DNA of 64,000 bases from Lactococcus formosensis (GTDB lineage: Bacteria; Bacillota; Bacilli; Lactobacillales; Streptococcaceae): NCBI RefSeq assembly GCF_018403745.1, contig NZ_BOVP01000002.1:158784-222783 (forward strand), in the 5' to 3' direction. A program made the translations under genes and the position numbers. Within the stretch, counting starts at the first letter, position 1, and each line of letters starts with the position of its first letter. Below the pieces are notes generated by a model. The model ran no database searches. It was given only the letters and a program-made list of their open reading frames with translations, and was not told the origin of the DNA. Positions 43,796 through 53,172 of the stretch are shown here, in pieces.

Positions 43796-45093
43796 TTTAG
43801 CACCTCATAAACATCTTTGGAAATTTGTGAAATGATTTTGTCACTGCCTCCTTTTGTTTCCACAACTAAAATATAAGGTTCATTTGTAAAGACGATTGCT
43901 GCATCATGATTGTAAGCATCAGCAGCACCAATTTTATGGGCGACACGAACATTTTTAGGCAGTCCCGCCTGAATTTTTATATCGTCAAATTGGGTATCAA
44001 ATAGAGCATTGAAAGAGTAACCCCCTTCATTATAAAGAGCTTCGAGTACTCTTCCAGCCATTTCAGCTGAGGCTTCTCGCTCAACCGGATCCCAGACTCC
44101 GCCTGCAATTTTGGTAATCCCAGTTAGAAAATCCGGAGAAAATTGTCCTGTTTCGTAGTAAGCTAAAAGATTACTTCCCACATTATCAGAGTTTTTAGCT
44201 GTCCGATCAATAACTTCTGATAAGGAATAAACTTTATTATTAGCCATAACCGGGAGCGTTCCTGTTCCACCCGCTTCGAATGCTCCTTTAAATGTATTGA
44301 TTGCATTACTATATTGCAGCTTATCGCTTAAAGTTGCTTGACCTTCATTTAAACGTTTTTGCGTCCAATATAATATTGGAAGTTTTGATAAGCTTGCTGC
44401 GTACATCTTTTGATTTTGGTTTACACCTGTTGTAAACGAGTTATTTAATTGTTTAACATAAATAGAATACTTTGAATCGTCATATTTTTGCTTCAACATT
44501 TCTTGAGCTTTCAGCATCTTTGGGTCTTCAAACTTCAAGTTATCTTTGCTAATCCATCCTGTTTGTCCACCGTTAAAGTTAACCTCATAATAAGTTCCCC
44601 AGTTGGTCTTGGCAACCTGATTTGTAAGAAGCTTTTGACCTCCAGAAAGTTTTGTGTAAACTTCCTTGTCATATGTCGTAAACGGGCTATAATAAACATC
44701 AGTTGAACTTGCTGTATAAACAGCTATCTTTTGCTCCTCTTTGCTCAGTACAACATCCGAACCTATCATTGTAGGATCTGCCTTGATAAATGTATGATTA
44801 GATAATTCAAACACATTTTCTTTTAAATTTATAATTTCAAGCTGATTCTGCCTAGGAATTTCTCCAACTTTTTGAGTCATAGCTGCATCTTTATAAGCTA
44901 TAACACTGGTAAGCGTTACGGCCCGAGAAGGTATATTGGTATAATAATTTTCCTTACTTTTTGTTAAGCTTTTTACTTTGGAATCAGGGCTTGCCTCTTG
45001 ACTCTTCTGCGGCAAGATAAAAAAGGCTGGTATGAGCATTATAATCATCACCAACCAAACAGCTATATTAATTTTATTTTTTAGCTTTTGCAT
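43792..45093 (-). CDS. Membrane-anchored serine hydrolase (beta-lactamase/PBP-like fold)
   Basis: The 433-residue protein has an N-terminal membrane anchor (IAVWLVMIIMLIPAFFILP, about 10-28) and a region with SH3-like features (about 50-190). The class A beta-lactamase-like domain has S-x-x-K as SLSK (about 235), SDN in KNSDN (about 285) and a KTG-like KIG near the C-terminus. Homologs sit upstream of tilS in streptococci. The catalytic role is not known; cell-wall work is the natural guess. It overlaps hpaB by 20 bp and tilS by 4 bp. Confidence 0.85.
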   Translation of the reverse strand: MQKLKNKINIAVWLVMIIMLIPAFFILPQKSQEASPDSKVKSLTKSKENYYTNIPSRAVTLTSVIAYKDAAMTQKVGEIPRQNQLEIINLKENVFELSNHTFIKADPTMIGSDVVLSKEEQKIAVYTASSTDVYYSPFTTYDKEVYTKLSGGQKLLTNQVAKTNWGTYYEVNFNGGQTGWISKDNLKFEDPKMLKAQEMLKQKYDDSKYSIYVKQLNNSFTTGVNQNQKMYAASLSKLPILYWTQKRLNEGQATLSDKLQYSNAINTFKGAFEAGGTGTLPVMANNKVYSLSEVIDRTAKNSDNVGSNLLAYYETGQFSPDFLTGITKIAGGVWDPVEREASAEMAGRVLEALYNEGGYSFNALFDTQFDDIKIQAGLPKNVRVAHKIGAADAYNHDAAIVFTNEPYILVVETKGGSDKIISQISKDVYEVLK

Positions 45094-46510
45094 TTTCTAA
45101 AACCTTATCAATCATATCATATGCTTTACTTAAGTCTGCATTTTTCCAGTGCATATTCTTAATCCACATTGGATTACCACCGTGCAGAAATTCATAAGTT
45201 CTTTGGCGTTGTCCAAAAGATTCGCCAGTTATATCCCAAGCTAGATTAAGCAGAAGTGCACGTTCCTCAGCATGAATCAATGGGCTACTCATGCTTGCTT
45301 TCAAAAGGTCAGCAATGTCGGAATTTTCAAATGCACGAAAATCTGGCACACCAACGATTGAGCCACTAGCAAATTCGGCAATGGCCCGAAGGGCCTCGTC
45401 ATAATACTTTGTTAAGCTTGCACGAACGGCAAGTAAAACTTGCATATTTGGTGCTAAGACTCCATTTTCCATATGAGCAGTATATTCGCTCGCTAGAATA
45501 CTAGATTTGATCATTTCTAAATTTACTGTTAGGGTTCCTAGAATCTCTTGTACCCGTAAAAACTCAGTCAAGCCTAATTTTTCAGCTAAGCGTACAGCTA
45601 ATCCTGTTACAAATTCTAATTTCACATATCCACGTACTTCATCTTGATGTGCTGTATGTACAAAGAATCCAGATCCTTCGAAAAATGCATTTGACATCTC
45701 AACATCACCACAAACAAAAAGTCGTTCATTAGGGATAAAAACATCATCAAAAATAATGAAGGCATCCATTTCATCAAAAGCTCCTGAAAGAGGATAATCT
45801 TTAAGAGAAAATTCCTCTCGCATTGTTGATTTACGGCATACAATCTTTACACCTTCAGTAGCTAAAGGAACAGAAAAAGCCAGGGCAAACTTTTTATCTT
45901 CAGCTGAAAGTCCTGGCAAATTAAAGACCATTAATTCATCAGCTAAAGGTGCCAAAGTATTGACCTGTTTTGCACCGCGAACAAGAACACCATCTGCGCG
46001 CTCTTCTTTGATCCAAACTGCTACGAACTCGTGCCCCTCTTCAAGCAAGGTATGCAAACTTTTCGAACGATCTACCTGAGGATTCTGAATGGCATGAGAA
46101 ACGAACAAGTCCTTATCCTTAACTCCTTTTCCCCATTTTTTAGCATTTTCTACATAGTTCGCACGTTGATCTGCTCCAAGAATATCAGCATAATAATCAA
46201 GAATAGCAATGCCTGTGTCAATGAAATCAGGGGTACGACCTAGCATACCGAAGCTTTCACGCGAAATATCCTCATAAATCTTACGTTTTTTTGCAAAATC
46301 ATCAATTCTTTTAGTTGGAAGAAACATTACAGGACGCTGAACACCGTTATCATCATACATATGATCTGCTTTTTCGTTTTGCAACTCGTAATAGCGTTGA
46401 ATATATTTTAAAGTACGTGCAAAAACTGGCTCTGCCGTAAAATCATCGATACGTTTTCCTTGATAATATACAGCACGTCCATCATTCAAGTTTCCATCTT
46501 TTGTCGTCAT
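45074..46510 (-). CDS. 4-hydroxyphenylacetate 3-hydroxylase (HpaB) family monooxygenase
   Basis: The 478-residue protein looks like a full-length HpaB-family FADH2-dependent aromatic hydroxylase. Family features are TLKYIQRYYELQNEKAD, FLPTKRIDDF, VSHAIQNPQVDRSK, FIIFDDVFIPNERLF, and the acyl-CoA-dehydrogenase-like helical C-terminus (HGGNPMWIKN). No reductase partner (HpaC) or aromatic-catabolism gene is nearby. It sits in the division/tRNA-modification operon, overlapping the upstream S1-domain gene by ATGA and the downstream serine hydrolase gene by 20 bp. The substrate is unknown; 4-hydroxybutyryl-CoA dehydratase-like relatives share the fold, but the sequence favours hydroxylase. Confidence 0.85.
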   Translation of the reverse strand: MTTKDGNLNDGRAVYYQGKRIDDFTAEPVFARTLKYIQRYYELQNEKADHMYDDNGVQRPVMFLPTKRIDDFAKKRKIYEDISRESFGMLGRTPDFIDTGIAILDYYADILGADQRANYVENAKKWGKGVKDKDLFVSHAIQNPQVDRSKSLHTLLEEGHEFVAVWIKEERADGVLVRGAKQVNTLAPLADELMVFNLPGLSAEDKKFALAFSVPLATEGVKIVCRKSTMREEFSLKDYPLSGAFDEMDAFIIFDDVFIPNERLFVCGDVEMSNAFFEGSGFFVHTAHQDEVRGYVKLEFVTGLAVRLAEKLGLTEFLRVQEILGTLTVNLEMIKSSILASEYTAHMENGVLAPNMQVLLAVRASLTKYYDEALRAIAEFASGSIVGVPDFRAFENSDIADLLKASMSSPLIHAEERALLLNLAWDITGESFGQRQRTYEFLHGGNPMWIKNMHWKNADLSKAYDMIDKVLENAKAKK

Positions 46511-46788
46511 AAGCTTCTAAGGTTCCCGTTTTTTGTTTTTAAATCTCTTAGCCGATCTTCAGTTTCTTCCAAAAAACTCCCAAAAGTTTCTTTAAAATCT
46601 TTGTCGATAAAAGAAAGCTCTACCTTACCATCTTCACGTTCCTTCAAAACTTCCACACCAATAAGATCGCCTGCTTTAAATTTTATCTGTCTTTTAGGTA
46701 TATTCGACCACCGTAAAAGACCTGTTTTTGAATCAGAAAAAAGGACAAAAAGTCCAAATTTACTGATTGATTTTATTTTTCCAATCAC
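46507..46788 (-). CDS. S1 RNA-binding domain protein (small)
   Basis: A 93-residue protein almost filled by one S1/OB domain (MIGKIKSISKFGLFVLFSDS, GLLRWSNIP, KFKAGDLIGVEVLKER, GKVELSF). It resembles YabR/general stress protein 13-like S1 proteins found in this cluster, but is shorter. The start codon is GTG, overlapping the divIC stop as GTGA. It probably binds RNA; the role is not known. Confidence 0.8.
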   Translation of the reverse strand: MIGKIKSISKFGLFVLFSDSKTGLLRWSNIPKRQIKFKAGDLIGVEVLKEREDGKVELSFIDKDFKETFGSFLEETEDRLRDLKTKNGNLRSL

Positions 46789-47156
46789 GGCTCTATCCCA
46801 CCATTGACAAGTTCTGGAATGCTAAAGACTTTCTCATTTTCCTGTGAATCATCTAATTTAGCACGCGCATATTTTGCTAAGAAAGTAGGATCTTTGAGTT
46901 TACTAATATCTGAACTTTTGAGCGCTAAATCATGGTCCAATGCTGCATTTTTCTGTGCTGCTTGGGCTTCCATTGCAATTTGTTTTTGCAAATTTTGATA
47001 AGACTGAACAACGCTGATGGTTGCTAAGCTAAATAGCAACATTGCTCCAATCAAAATAATACCTAAATGTTTCCGTCGAGGGAGAGGATTTGGTATTCTT
47101 TCCATTTTTTTAGCATTCGTATAATCATTTTTCAAATGAATAATTTGTTTGTCCAT
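46785..47156 (-). CDS. divIC: Septum formation initiator DivIC
   Basis: A 123-residue bitopic membrane protein: short cytosolic N-terminus, one membrane helix (GIILIGAMLLFSLATISVV, about 43-61), then an extracytoplasmic coiled coil and FLAKYARAKL, characteristic of FtsB/DivIC. It acts with FtsL and DivIB in the divisome. The ATG at 47156 has GGAGG six bases upstream; the longer frame would add 10 residues without support. Confidence 0.92.
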   Translation of the reverse strand: MDKQIIHLKNDYTNAKKMERIPNPLPRRKHLGIILIGAMLLFSLATISVVQSYQNLQKQIAMEAQAAQKNAALDHDLALKSSDISKLKDPTFLAKYARAKLDDSQENEKVFSIPELVNGGIEP

Positions 47157-47182
47157 TTTTCCTCCGAAAAATTTATACTGAA

Positions 47183-47455
47183 TCAAAGTTCAGTATCTGC
47201 AGTAATTCGTGTTTCACTCAAAATTTTATACATTTTTTCTGCATCTTCTTTACGCGTGAATTCCTTAAGCTCTAAGACACTCACTTCCACAATCTTATTC
47301 CCAAAACGAATTTCAATAACATCATCAAACTTAACATCACTTGAAGATTTCGCTATTTTCCCATTGATTTTAATCCGTCCCTTATCTGCAACTTCTTTAG
47401 CGACTGGACGACGTTTTATCAGACGAGAAACCTTTAAAAATTTATCTAATCTCAT
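47183..47455 (-). CDS. rqcP: S4-domain ribosome quality control factor RqcP (YabO/RlbA)
   Basis: The 90-residue protein is an S4 RNA-binding domain ([32 protein letters not shown] in parts). RqcP works with RqcH in adding alanine tails to stalled nascent chains on 50S subunits. The ATG at 47455 is chosen from the family N-terminus; upstream codons are not conserved. There is no Shine-Dalgarno; an extended -10 (TG-T-TATAAT) ends seven bases before the ATG. It starts the division operon, right after the mfd terminator. Confidence 0.93.
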   Translation of the reverse strand: MRLDKFLKVSRLIKRRPVAKEVADKGRIKINGKIAKSSSDVKFDDVIEIRFGNKIVEVSVLELKEFTRKEDAEKMYKILSETRITADTEL

Positions 47456-47462
47456 AGTCGTT

Positions 47463-47471
47463 ATTATAACA
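47463..47471 (-). promoter_or_regulatory. rqcP promoter, leaderless type
   Basis: Extended consensus -10 TG-T-TATAAT, -35 TTTTCA at a 17-bp spacer, and seven bases from the -10 to the ATG. Confidence 0.6.
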
Positions 47472-47546
47472 CACTTCAAGACTTTTGAAAAATCACTTGA
47501 AATTATTTTTAGAGTCAGCAAAGTCTGTATTTAAAAGACTTCTCTA

Positions 47547-47584
47547 AAAAAGAATAATGTTTCATATGAAACATTATTCTTTTT
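47547..47584. terminator. 38-bp perfect palindrome at the end of mfd: terminator and parS-like site
   Basis: The centre is CATATG and the half-site reads AAAAGAATAATGTTTCAT; the palindrome continues perfectly over 38 bp. The mfd stop codon lies inside it and T runs follow on the minus strand, as in a terminator. Its inner 16 bp, TGTTTCAT-ATGAAACA, differ from the parS consensus TGTTTCAC-GTGAAACA only at the two central-symmetric positions. Confidence 0.7.
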
Positions 47585-50500
47585 CGTGCTTATCTCGTAA
47601 TTCTGAAAGTTTCTCAGTAAAATTCATGATTTCACGGAGGAGAACAACATCTTTTCGATTTTCAATTTTAAAGCGAAATGTCATTTTTCCTAGCTTCTCA
47701 CCAACACTTGCTTTTAAGGTCGTTTCAGACAAAGCCTCAAAATACTCTTGTGGATCATACATAGTATTGGCTGATTTTGCCATTGTCAGTAAGACATCAA
47801 ATTTATTTTTTTCAATTTTTTCAACGAGAGCATTATCTGCAAATGTTTTCAATAAACCAATTTCTAATAGGTAAGCAACCTCATCAGGATATTCTCCAAA
47901 ACGGTCCATCATCTCATCTTGTAATTCCTCATAGTTTTTCCGAGTATCTACTTGACGAATACGTTTATAAATCTCAATTTTTTGTCTTTCATCACCAATA
48001 TAGTAGCTTGGGATAAAGGCATCTAAACCAAGAATAATTTCCGCATTGGTCTTGGTTTTTACCTTATCGCCGCCCATGCGTTTATGGACTGCTTCTTCAA
48101 GTAGTTGCGAATAAAGCTCAAAACCGACCGAATCTATAAAGCCAGATTGTTCTGCGCCCAGCAAATTTCCTGCACCCCGAATTGAAAGATCGCGCATTGC
48201 AATTTTAAAGCCTGAGCCTAGTTCCGTAAATCCCTTGATTGCTTCCAAACGTTTTTCTGAAACTTCAGATAAGATTTTTTCTGGTTTATACATAAAGTAA
48301 GCATAAGCCACCCGATTACTTCGTCCTACTCGACCTCTTAATTGATACAGTTGCGATAATCCCATCATATCGGCATTTTCAATAAAAAGCGTGTTGGCAT
48401 TTGGAATATCGACGCCTGTTTCAATAATCGTCGTCGCCACTAAGACATCATATTCATTATTGATAAAATCCATGAGGGTATTTTCTAATTGAATTTCTGT
48501 CATTTGTCCATGAATGTAACCAATTCTTGCCTCAGGTATCAGCTCTTCCAGTTGTGAAACTTTTTGCTCAATACTATCTACTCTATTGTGAATGTAGTAA
48601 ACCTGTCCACCTCGTGAAATCTCTCGAAGTACAGCGTCCCGCACCACACCATAATTCGTTTCCATTACATATGTTTGGACAGGATAACGGTTTGTTGGAG
48701 GCGTTTCAATGACTGATAAATCACGAATACCTAACATCGACATATGTAAAGTTCTTGGTATCGGTGTTGCCGTAAGCGTCAAAACATCAACTTGTGTTTT
48801 TAACTCTTTCAAGCGTTCCTTGTGTTTGACACCAAAGCGCTGTTCCTCGTCAATAATCATTAAGCCCAAGTCAAGAAATTCGACATCCTTAGATAAAAGA
48901 CGATGGGTACCGATGATTAAGTCCACGCGCCCTTTCTTTAACTTATCCAAAATCTCTGTTTGTTGCGCCTTAGTTTGGAAACGGCTCAAAACGGCAATGT
49001 TTACACCAAAGTTTACAAAGCGCTCCATAAAGTTATTATAGTGTTGTTCCGCTAAAACTGTGGTTGGTACTAAAACAGCCACCTGTTTACTATCATTCAT
49101 TGCCTTAAAGGCGGCGCGCATTGCAACCTCAGTTTTCCCAAAGCCTACATCTCCAACCAATAGTCGATCCATCGGACGTTCAAGTTCCATATCTTTTTTA
49201 ATCTCATTGATTGAGCGCATCTGGTCTGCAGTTTCTGGGTAGGCAAAGCCATTGTCAAATTCTTCCTGGTTAACATCATCCAAAGAAAAAGCATGACCTT
49301 TTAAAGCTTGTCTTGCCGAATAGAGCTTGATCAGGTCTTCAGAAATATCTTCGACTTGCTTGCTTACAGTCGACATAGTTTTACGCCAACGACCATCATT
49401 AAGCTTATTTATCTTGGGGGTTTTCCCCTCCGCCGCCGAGTATTTACTTAATAGATTCAGATGGTCCACTGGAACCGAGATTGTATCACCATTCTGATAT
49501 TGAATCGTCAAGTAATCACGGTGCATGCCTGATACTTCAATGGTTTGAATCCCTAGGTATTTCCCAATCCCGTGATTTTTATGGACAACGTAGTCTCCAA
49601 CTTCAAGTTCATTATAATCTTTTAGGCGTTCCGCATTGGTAATATTTAAGCGACGTGTTTTTTTCTTCCGCGCTTTACCAAAAATTTCTGACTCAGTAAT
49701 AACAACAAGTTTCTCATCAATAAAATTAAAACCATTGTTAAGTGTTAAATTCAGAAGGTTTACTTTTTCTTTTTGAATTTCTTCAGTAGATACAACCTGA
49801 AGCTCTAAATCAAATTTTTGAAGCTCCGTGCGTAGTTTCTCTGAAGATACAGCTAGGACAACTGTAAACCCTTGTTTTACAAACCTGTCAACTTCTGTAT
49901 AAAAAAGTTCCATTTGTCCGAAAAACTGTTGCATTGAATGTTGATTAAAATTATATAAAGCATCAAACTTTATATTACCTAAACCTTTTTGAAAATTGGA
50001 GAAAAAACTTGCTGGTTTGTGAGAACGTAACTTAGAAATAACATCTAAAAGATAGCTTTGCCCCTCAAAAGAACGGCCCATACTTTTTTCAGAAACGATA
50101 AATTCTGCAAGTTCTTGTTCTGTTTTATTGTTTGCTTCGTTAATTTTCTGAAAATCATCAATGAAAATTTGAATATTTTTCGGAAAATAATTTAAAAGAG
50201 AGGCAGGTTTTTCATAAAAATATTCTGCAAACTTGCGCAAATCTTTATGATAGTAATGATTTTCTGCTGCTGCAATAACTTCTTCAAAATAAGATTGCGC
50301 TGTAGGATCTGATACATTTTCTAGTTGAGCAATTAATTTTTTTACACCTTGATCAAATTCCCAGGGCATTAAAATAAAGTCGCTCGCTGGATATATTTCT
50401 ATCTGATCCATATTTTTGAGAGAACGTTGTGTTTCACTGTCGAAAGTACGAATCGTATCTACTTCATCGCCAAAAAATTCTAACCTTAAGGGTTGAGCTG

Positions 50501-51059
50501 CATCTAGTGGGTAAATATCCACGATGTCGCCACGTTGTGAAAATTCTCCTGGTACCATCACGCGCTGTGTCTTTTCATAACCTGCACTAGTTAAAATAGC
50601 GAGTAGGTTTTCCATGTCAAACTCATCGCCTTGAGCCAAGAGAAGATAGTTTTCTTGGAAATTATCAGGCTGGGGCAAGATCGAACGTAAAGCCATGAAA
50701 GGAACAACTAAAAAGCCTGTTTGCTGTGCATCAAGCAGGAAATTTAGAGCTTCAAGACGATATGCTGTCCGGTCTTTACTTGCTATCGCAAACTCAGCAT
50801 AAACATTGTCATCTGAAAAAAATTGGTAAACCCTCTCGTCTTCAACAAGATGAGTCAGTTCATCATAAAGTTCATTGGCGTGGTATTGATTATCAGTGAC
50901 AATCACGTACTTATCTGGATTGTTCTCATAAGCATTAGCCATAACCATCGCCTGAGCAGTTCCGGAAAGACCGGTTAAAAGCGTACGCTCTGCTTTTGCA
51001 AAACTTCTCTGCCATGACTGTAAATCATGGTTTTGATCAAAAAATTCGTTTATTTTCAT
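47574..51059 (-). CDS. mfd: Transcription-repair coupling factor Mfd
   Basis: Mfd removes RNA polymerase stalled at lesions and recruits UvrA. The 1161-residue protein has UvrB-like N-terminal domains (about 1-340), the RNA-polymerase-interaction domain ([18 protein letters not shown], about 480-560), and a RecG-like helicase with Walker [12 protein letters not shown] (about 645) and DEEQ box IIDEEQRFG, followed by a TRCF C-terminal domain. It overlaps pth by ATGA. The terminator overlaps its stop codon. Confidence 0.97.
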   Translation of the reverse strand: MKINEFFDQNHDLQSWQRSFAKAERTLLTGLSGTAQAMVMANAYENNPDKYVIVTDNQYHANELYDELTHLVEDERVYQFFSDDNVYAEFAIASKDRTAYRLEALNFLLDAQQTGFLVVPFMALRSILPQPDNFQENYLLLAQGDEFDMENLLAILTSAGYEKTQRVMVPGEFSQRGDIVDIYPLDAAQPLRLEFFGDEVDTIRTFDSETQRSLKNMDQIEIYPASDFILMPWEFDQGVKKLIAQLENVSDPTAQSYFEEVIAAAENHYYHKDLRKFAEYFYEKPASLLNYFPKNIQIFIDDFQKINEANNKTEQELAEFIVSEKSMGRSFEGQSYLLDVISKLRSHKPASFFSNFQKGLGNIKFDALYNFNQHSMQQFFGQMELFYTEVDRFVKQGFTVVLAVSSEKLRTELQKFDLELQVVSTEEIQKEKVNLLNLTLNNGFNFIDEKLVVITESEIFGKARKKKTRRLNITNAERLKDYNELEVGDYVVHKNHGIGKYLGIQTIEVSGMHRDYLTIQYQNGDTISVPVDHLNLLSKYSAAEGKTPKINKLNDGRWRKTMSTVSKQVEDISEDLIKLYSARQALKGHAFSLDDVNQEEFDNGFAYPETADQMRSINEIKKDMELERPMDRLLVGDVGFGKTEVAMRAAFKAMNDSKQVAVLVPTTVLAEQHYNNFMERFVNFGVNIAVLSRFQTKAQQTEILDKLKKGRVDLIIGTHRLLSKDVEFLDLGLMIIDEEQRFGVKHKERLKELKTQVDVLTLTATPIPRTLHMSMLGIRDLSVIETPPTNRYPVQTYVMETNYGVVRDAVLREISRGGQVYYIHNRVDSIEQKVSQLEELIPEARIGYIHGQMTEIQLENTLMDFINNEYDVLVATTIIETGVDIPNANTLFIENADMMGLSQLYQLRGRVGRSNRVAYAYFMYKPEKILSEVSEKRLEAIKGFTELGSGFKIAMRDLSIRGAGNLLGAEQSGFIDSVGFELYSQLLEEAVHKRMGGDKVKTKTNAEIILGLDAFIPSYYIGDERQKIEIYKRIRQVDTRKNYEELQDEMMDRFGEYPDEVAYLLEIGLLKTFADNALVEKIEKNKFDVLLTMAKSANTMYDPQEYFEALSETTLKASVGEKLGKMTFRFKIENRKDVVLLREIMNFTEKLSELRDKHEKE

Positions 51060-51628
51060 TGTCCGTTAAATTTATTCATTGCTTGAGAAAAATCATTTGA
51101 TTCAATATAAAATTTCACTGCTTCTACAGCCTTATTTATGCCATCTTGTGCAATTTCTACATTTTCTTTATCAAATTTAGATAAGACGTGTGCAACTACT
51201 GTTTTTCCATGTTCTGGACGTCCAATCCCAATTTTCACTCGATTGAATTGTTCTGTCCCTAGATGAGTGATTGTTGATTTAATACCTCGTTGACCACCGG
51301 AAGAACCTTTTTGACGTAGTCTCACGCGTCCGACAGCCGAATCCATATCGTCAACAATAACAGTCAAATCTTTTGTATCCAGATTATAGTAAGTCAATAA
51401 GGGTTGAATCGCACGTCCTGATTCATTCATAAAGGTTTGCGGTTTTACTAGAAAAACTTTTTCTCCATTAACGAAAGTAGAAGCAACTTCGGCCATAAAG
51501 GTTTTTTCCATACTAAAGTTTACACCATATTCTTTTGCAAGTAAATCAATAGCCATAAAGCCCATATTATGTTTGGTTTTCTCATATTTTTCGCCAGGAT
51601 TTCCCAGCCCTACAATCATTTTTGTCAT
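51056..51628 (-). CDS. pth: Peptidyl-tRNA hydrolase
   Basis: Pth frees peptides from prematurely released peptidyl-tRNA. The 190-residue protein has [18 protein letters not shown] (Asn about 10, catalytic His about 20), [13 protein letters not shown], and [14 protein letters not shown]. The ATG at 51628 has GAGGAG six bases upstream. pth-mfd is conserved next to ychF. Confidence 0.96.
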   Translation of the reverse strand: MTKMIVGLGNPGEKYEKTKHNMGFMAIDLLAKEYGVNFSMEKTFMAEVASTFVNGEKVFLVKPQTFMNESGRAIQPLLTYYNLDTKDLTVIVDDMDSAVGRVRLRQKGSSGGQRGIKSTITHLGTEQFNRVKIGIGRPEHGKTVVAHVLSKFDKENVEIAQDGINKAVEAVKFYIESNDFSQAMNKFNGQ

Positions 51629-51660
51629 TTTTTCTCCTCTTTCCAAAAAAATAGCAAAAG

Positions 51661-51687
51661 GCTGATTTATACAAATCAGCTCTTTTT
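51661..51687. terminator. Hairpin between ychF and pth
   Basis: Stem GCTGATTT/AAATCAGC with an ATAC loop. The best T run is on the plus strand; on the minus strand it is followed by CTTTTGC, so termination of ychF would be partial. Confidence 0.5.
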
Positions 51688-51738
51688 TGTTACTGTAAAA
51701 CTTTTTGGCTTATAAATTTAAAAATTAGGGGTAGAACC

Positions 51739-52854
51739 TTAAACATTAAAGCGGAATTCCATGATATCGCCATCTTGTCCAACATATTCTTTACCCTCTT
51801 CACGTAAACGCCCGGCTTCTTTAACGGCCTTTTCACTGCCATATTTCATCAAATCGTCATAAGACATGGTAACAGCGCGAATAAATCCTTTTTCAAAGTC
51901 ACTATGAATGACGCCTGCCAATTGAGGTGCTTTCATGCCACGTTTGAAGGTCCAAGCACGTACTTCTTTTTCACCAGCTGTAAAATATGTTGCAAGTCCC
52001 AGTAAGTGATAAGCAGCTTTTGTTAATTTATCAACACCAGATTCTTCTAAACCAAGTGCTTCAAGAAACTCTGCTTTGTCCTCATCGTCAAGTTCTGCAA
52101 TCTCTTCTTCAGCACGTGCTGAAATAACGACGACTTCGGCATTTTCAGTCGCTGCAAATTCACGAATTTGTTTCACATACTCAATGTCATCCGGAGTACT
52201 TACTTCATCTTCTCCCACATTAGCAACATAGAGTACAGGTTTTGTAGTGAGCAAGAAGAGCTGTTTCACAACCTTTTGTTCTTCCTCGTCAAATTCTACT
52301 GTACGCGCAGATTTTCCATCTTCCAAAACAGGCTTGATTTTAGACAAAACATTGAATTCTGCTACTGCATCTTTGTCCTTAACTGTACGCGCAACTTTCT
52401 CAACACGCGCATAGCGTTTGTTTACAGATTCCAAATCGGCCAAAATCAATTCTAAATTGATCGTTTCGATGTCGGCTAATGGATCAACAAAAGAATCCTC
52501 ACGGTTATTCTCACGCATAACATTTTCATCATCAAAAGCACGAACCACGTGTACGATTGCATCAACTTCGCGAATATTAGCAAGGAACTTATTTCCTAAA
52601 CCTTCACCTTTAGAGGCACCTTTTACAATACCTGCAATATCTGTAAATTCAAAAGTTGTAGGTACAGTTTTTTTAGGTTTAATCAATTCTGTGATTTTAG
52701 TCAAGCGTTCATCGGGAACTTCAACCATACCTACATTAGGTTCGATGGTGGCAAAAGGATAGTTTGCTGCTTCAGCACCCGCTTTTGTGATTGCATTAAA
52801 AAGAGTAGATTTTCCGACATTAGGAAGGCCGACAATACCTGCTGTTAAAGCCAT
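51739..52854 (-). CDS. ychF: Redox-regulated ATPase YchF
   Basis: YchF/OLA1 is an Obg-family P-loop NTPase that prefers ATP. The 371-residue protein has the G1 motif GLPNVGKSTLFNAI (about 8-21), TNxD-equivalent YVANVGE (the NKxD replacement characteristic of YchF), a coiled coil (about 130-200) and a C-terminal TGS domain. It stands between DUF951 and pth. Ribosome-associated by family. Confidence 0.96.
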   Translation of the reverse strand: MALTAGIVGLPNVGKSTLFNAITKAGAEAANYPFATIEPNVGMVEVPDERLTKITELIKPKKTVPTTFEFTDIAGIVKGASKGEGLGNKFLANIREVDAIVHVVRAFDDENVMRENNREDSFVDPLADIETINLELILADLESVNKRYARVEKVARTVKDKDAVAEFNVLSKIKPVLEDGKSARTVEFDEEEQKVVKQLFLLTTKPVLYVANVGEDEVSTPDDIEYVKQIREFAATENAEVVVISARAEEEIAELDDEDKAEFLEALGLEESGVDKLTKAAYHLLGLATYFTAGEKEVRAWTFKRGMKAPQLAGVIHSDFEKGFIRAVTMSYDDLMKYGSEKAVKEAGRLREEGKEYVGQDGDIMEFRFNV

Positions 52855-52954
52855 ATTTATTCATTTCTCCGTCAAATTTTATATTCATCCAATTATACCG
52901 TAAATCCCGAAAAAAGACAAAAAAGCATAATTTATCAGGTGTTTTAAAGGATTT

Positions 52955-52995
52955 AAAAAAAGTGTGACTACTTTGTCACAACTTTTTTTATTTTT
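52955..52995 (-). terminator. Terminator at the end of the DUF951 gene
   Basis: Imperfect stem AAAGTGTGAC/GTCACAACTTT (one bulge) flanked by A and T runs, overlapping the DUF951 stop codon. Confidence 0.7.
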
Positions 52996-53171
52996 TTATT
53001 GAAATCATTACGGTTCATCATAACGACATGATCACAATTCGTACATCGGATTTTGATATCTGCACCCATACGAATTATTTCCCAACTGTTTGCTTTTTTC
53101 CCCGTTGATTTGATTGTACAAGCATGTGGTTTCTTCATTTCAACAATTGATCCTAATTGATACTCTAACAT
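52968..53171 (-). CDS. DUF951 family protein
   Basis: A 67-residue protein of the DUF951 family, beginning MLEYQLGSIVEMKKPHACT and containing IIRMGADIKIRCTNCDHVVM with a CxxC pair. The family is widespread in Firmicutes and often lies just upstream of ychF; function unknown, nucleic-acid binding is a guess. AAAGGA lies upstream. The start is one base after the rexA stop codon, so it is coupled to rexAB. Confidence 0.9.
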   Translation of the reverse strand: MLEYQLGSIVEMKKPHACTIKSTGKKANSWEIIRMGADIKIRCTNCDHVVMMNRNDFNKKIKKVVTK

Positions 53172-53172
53172 T

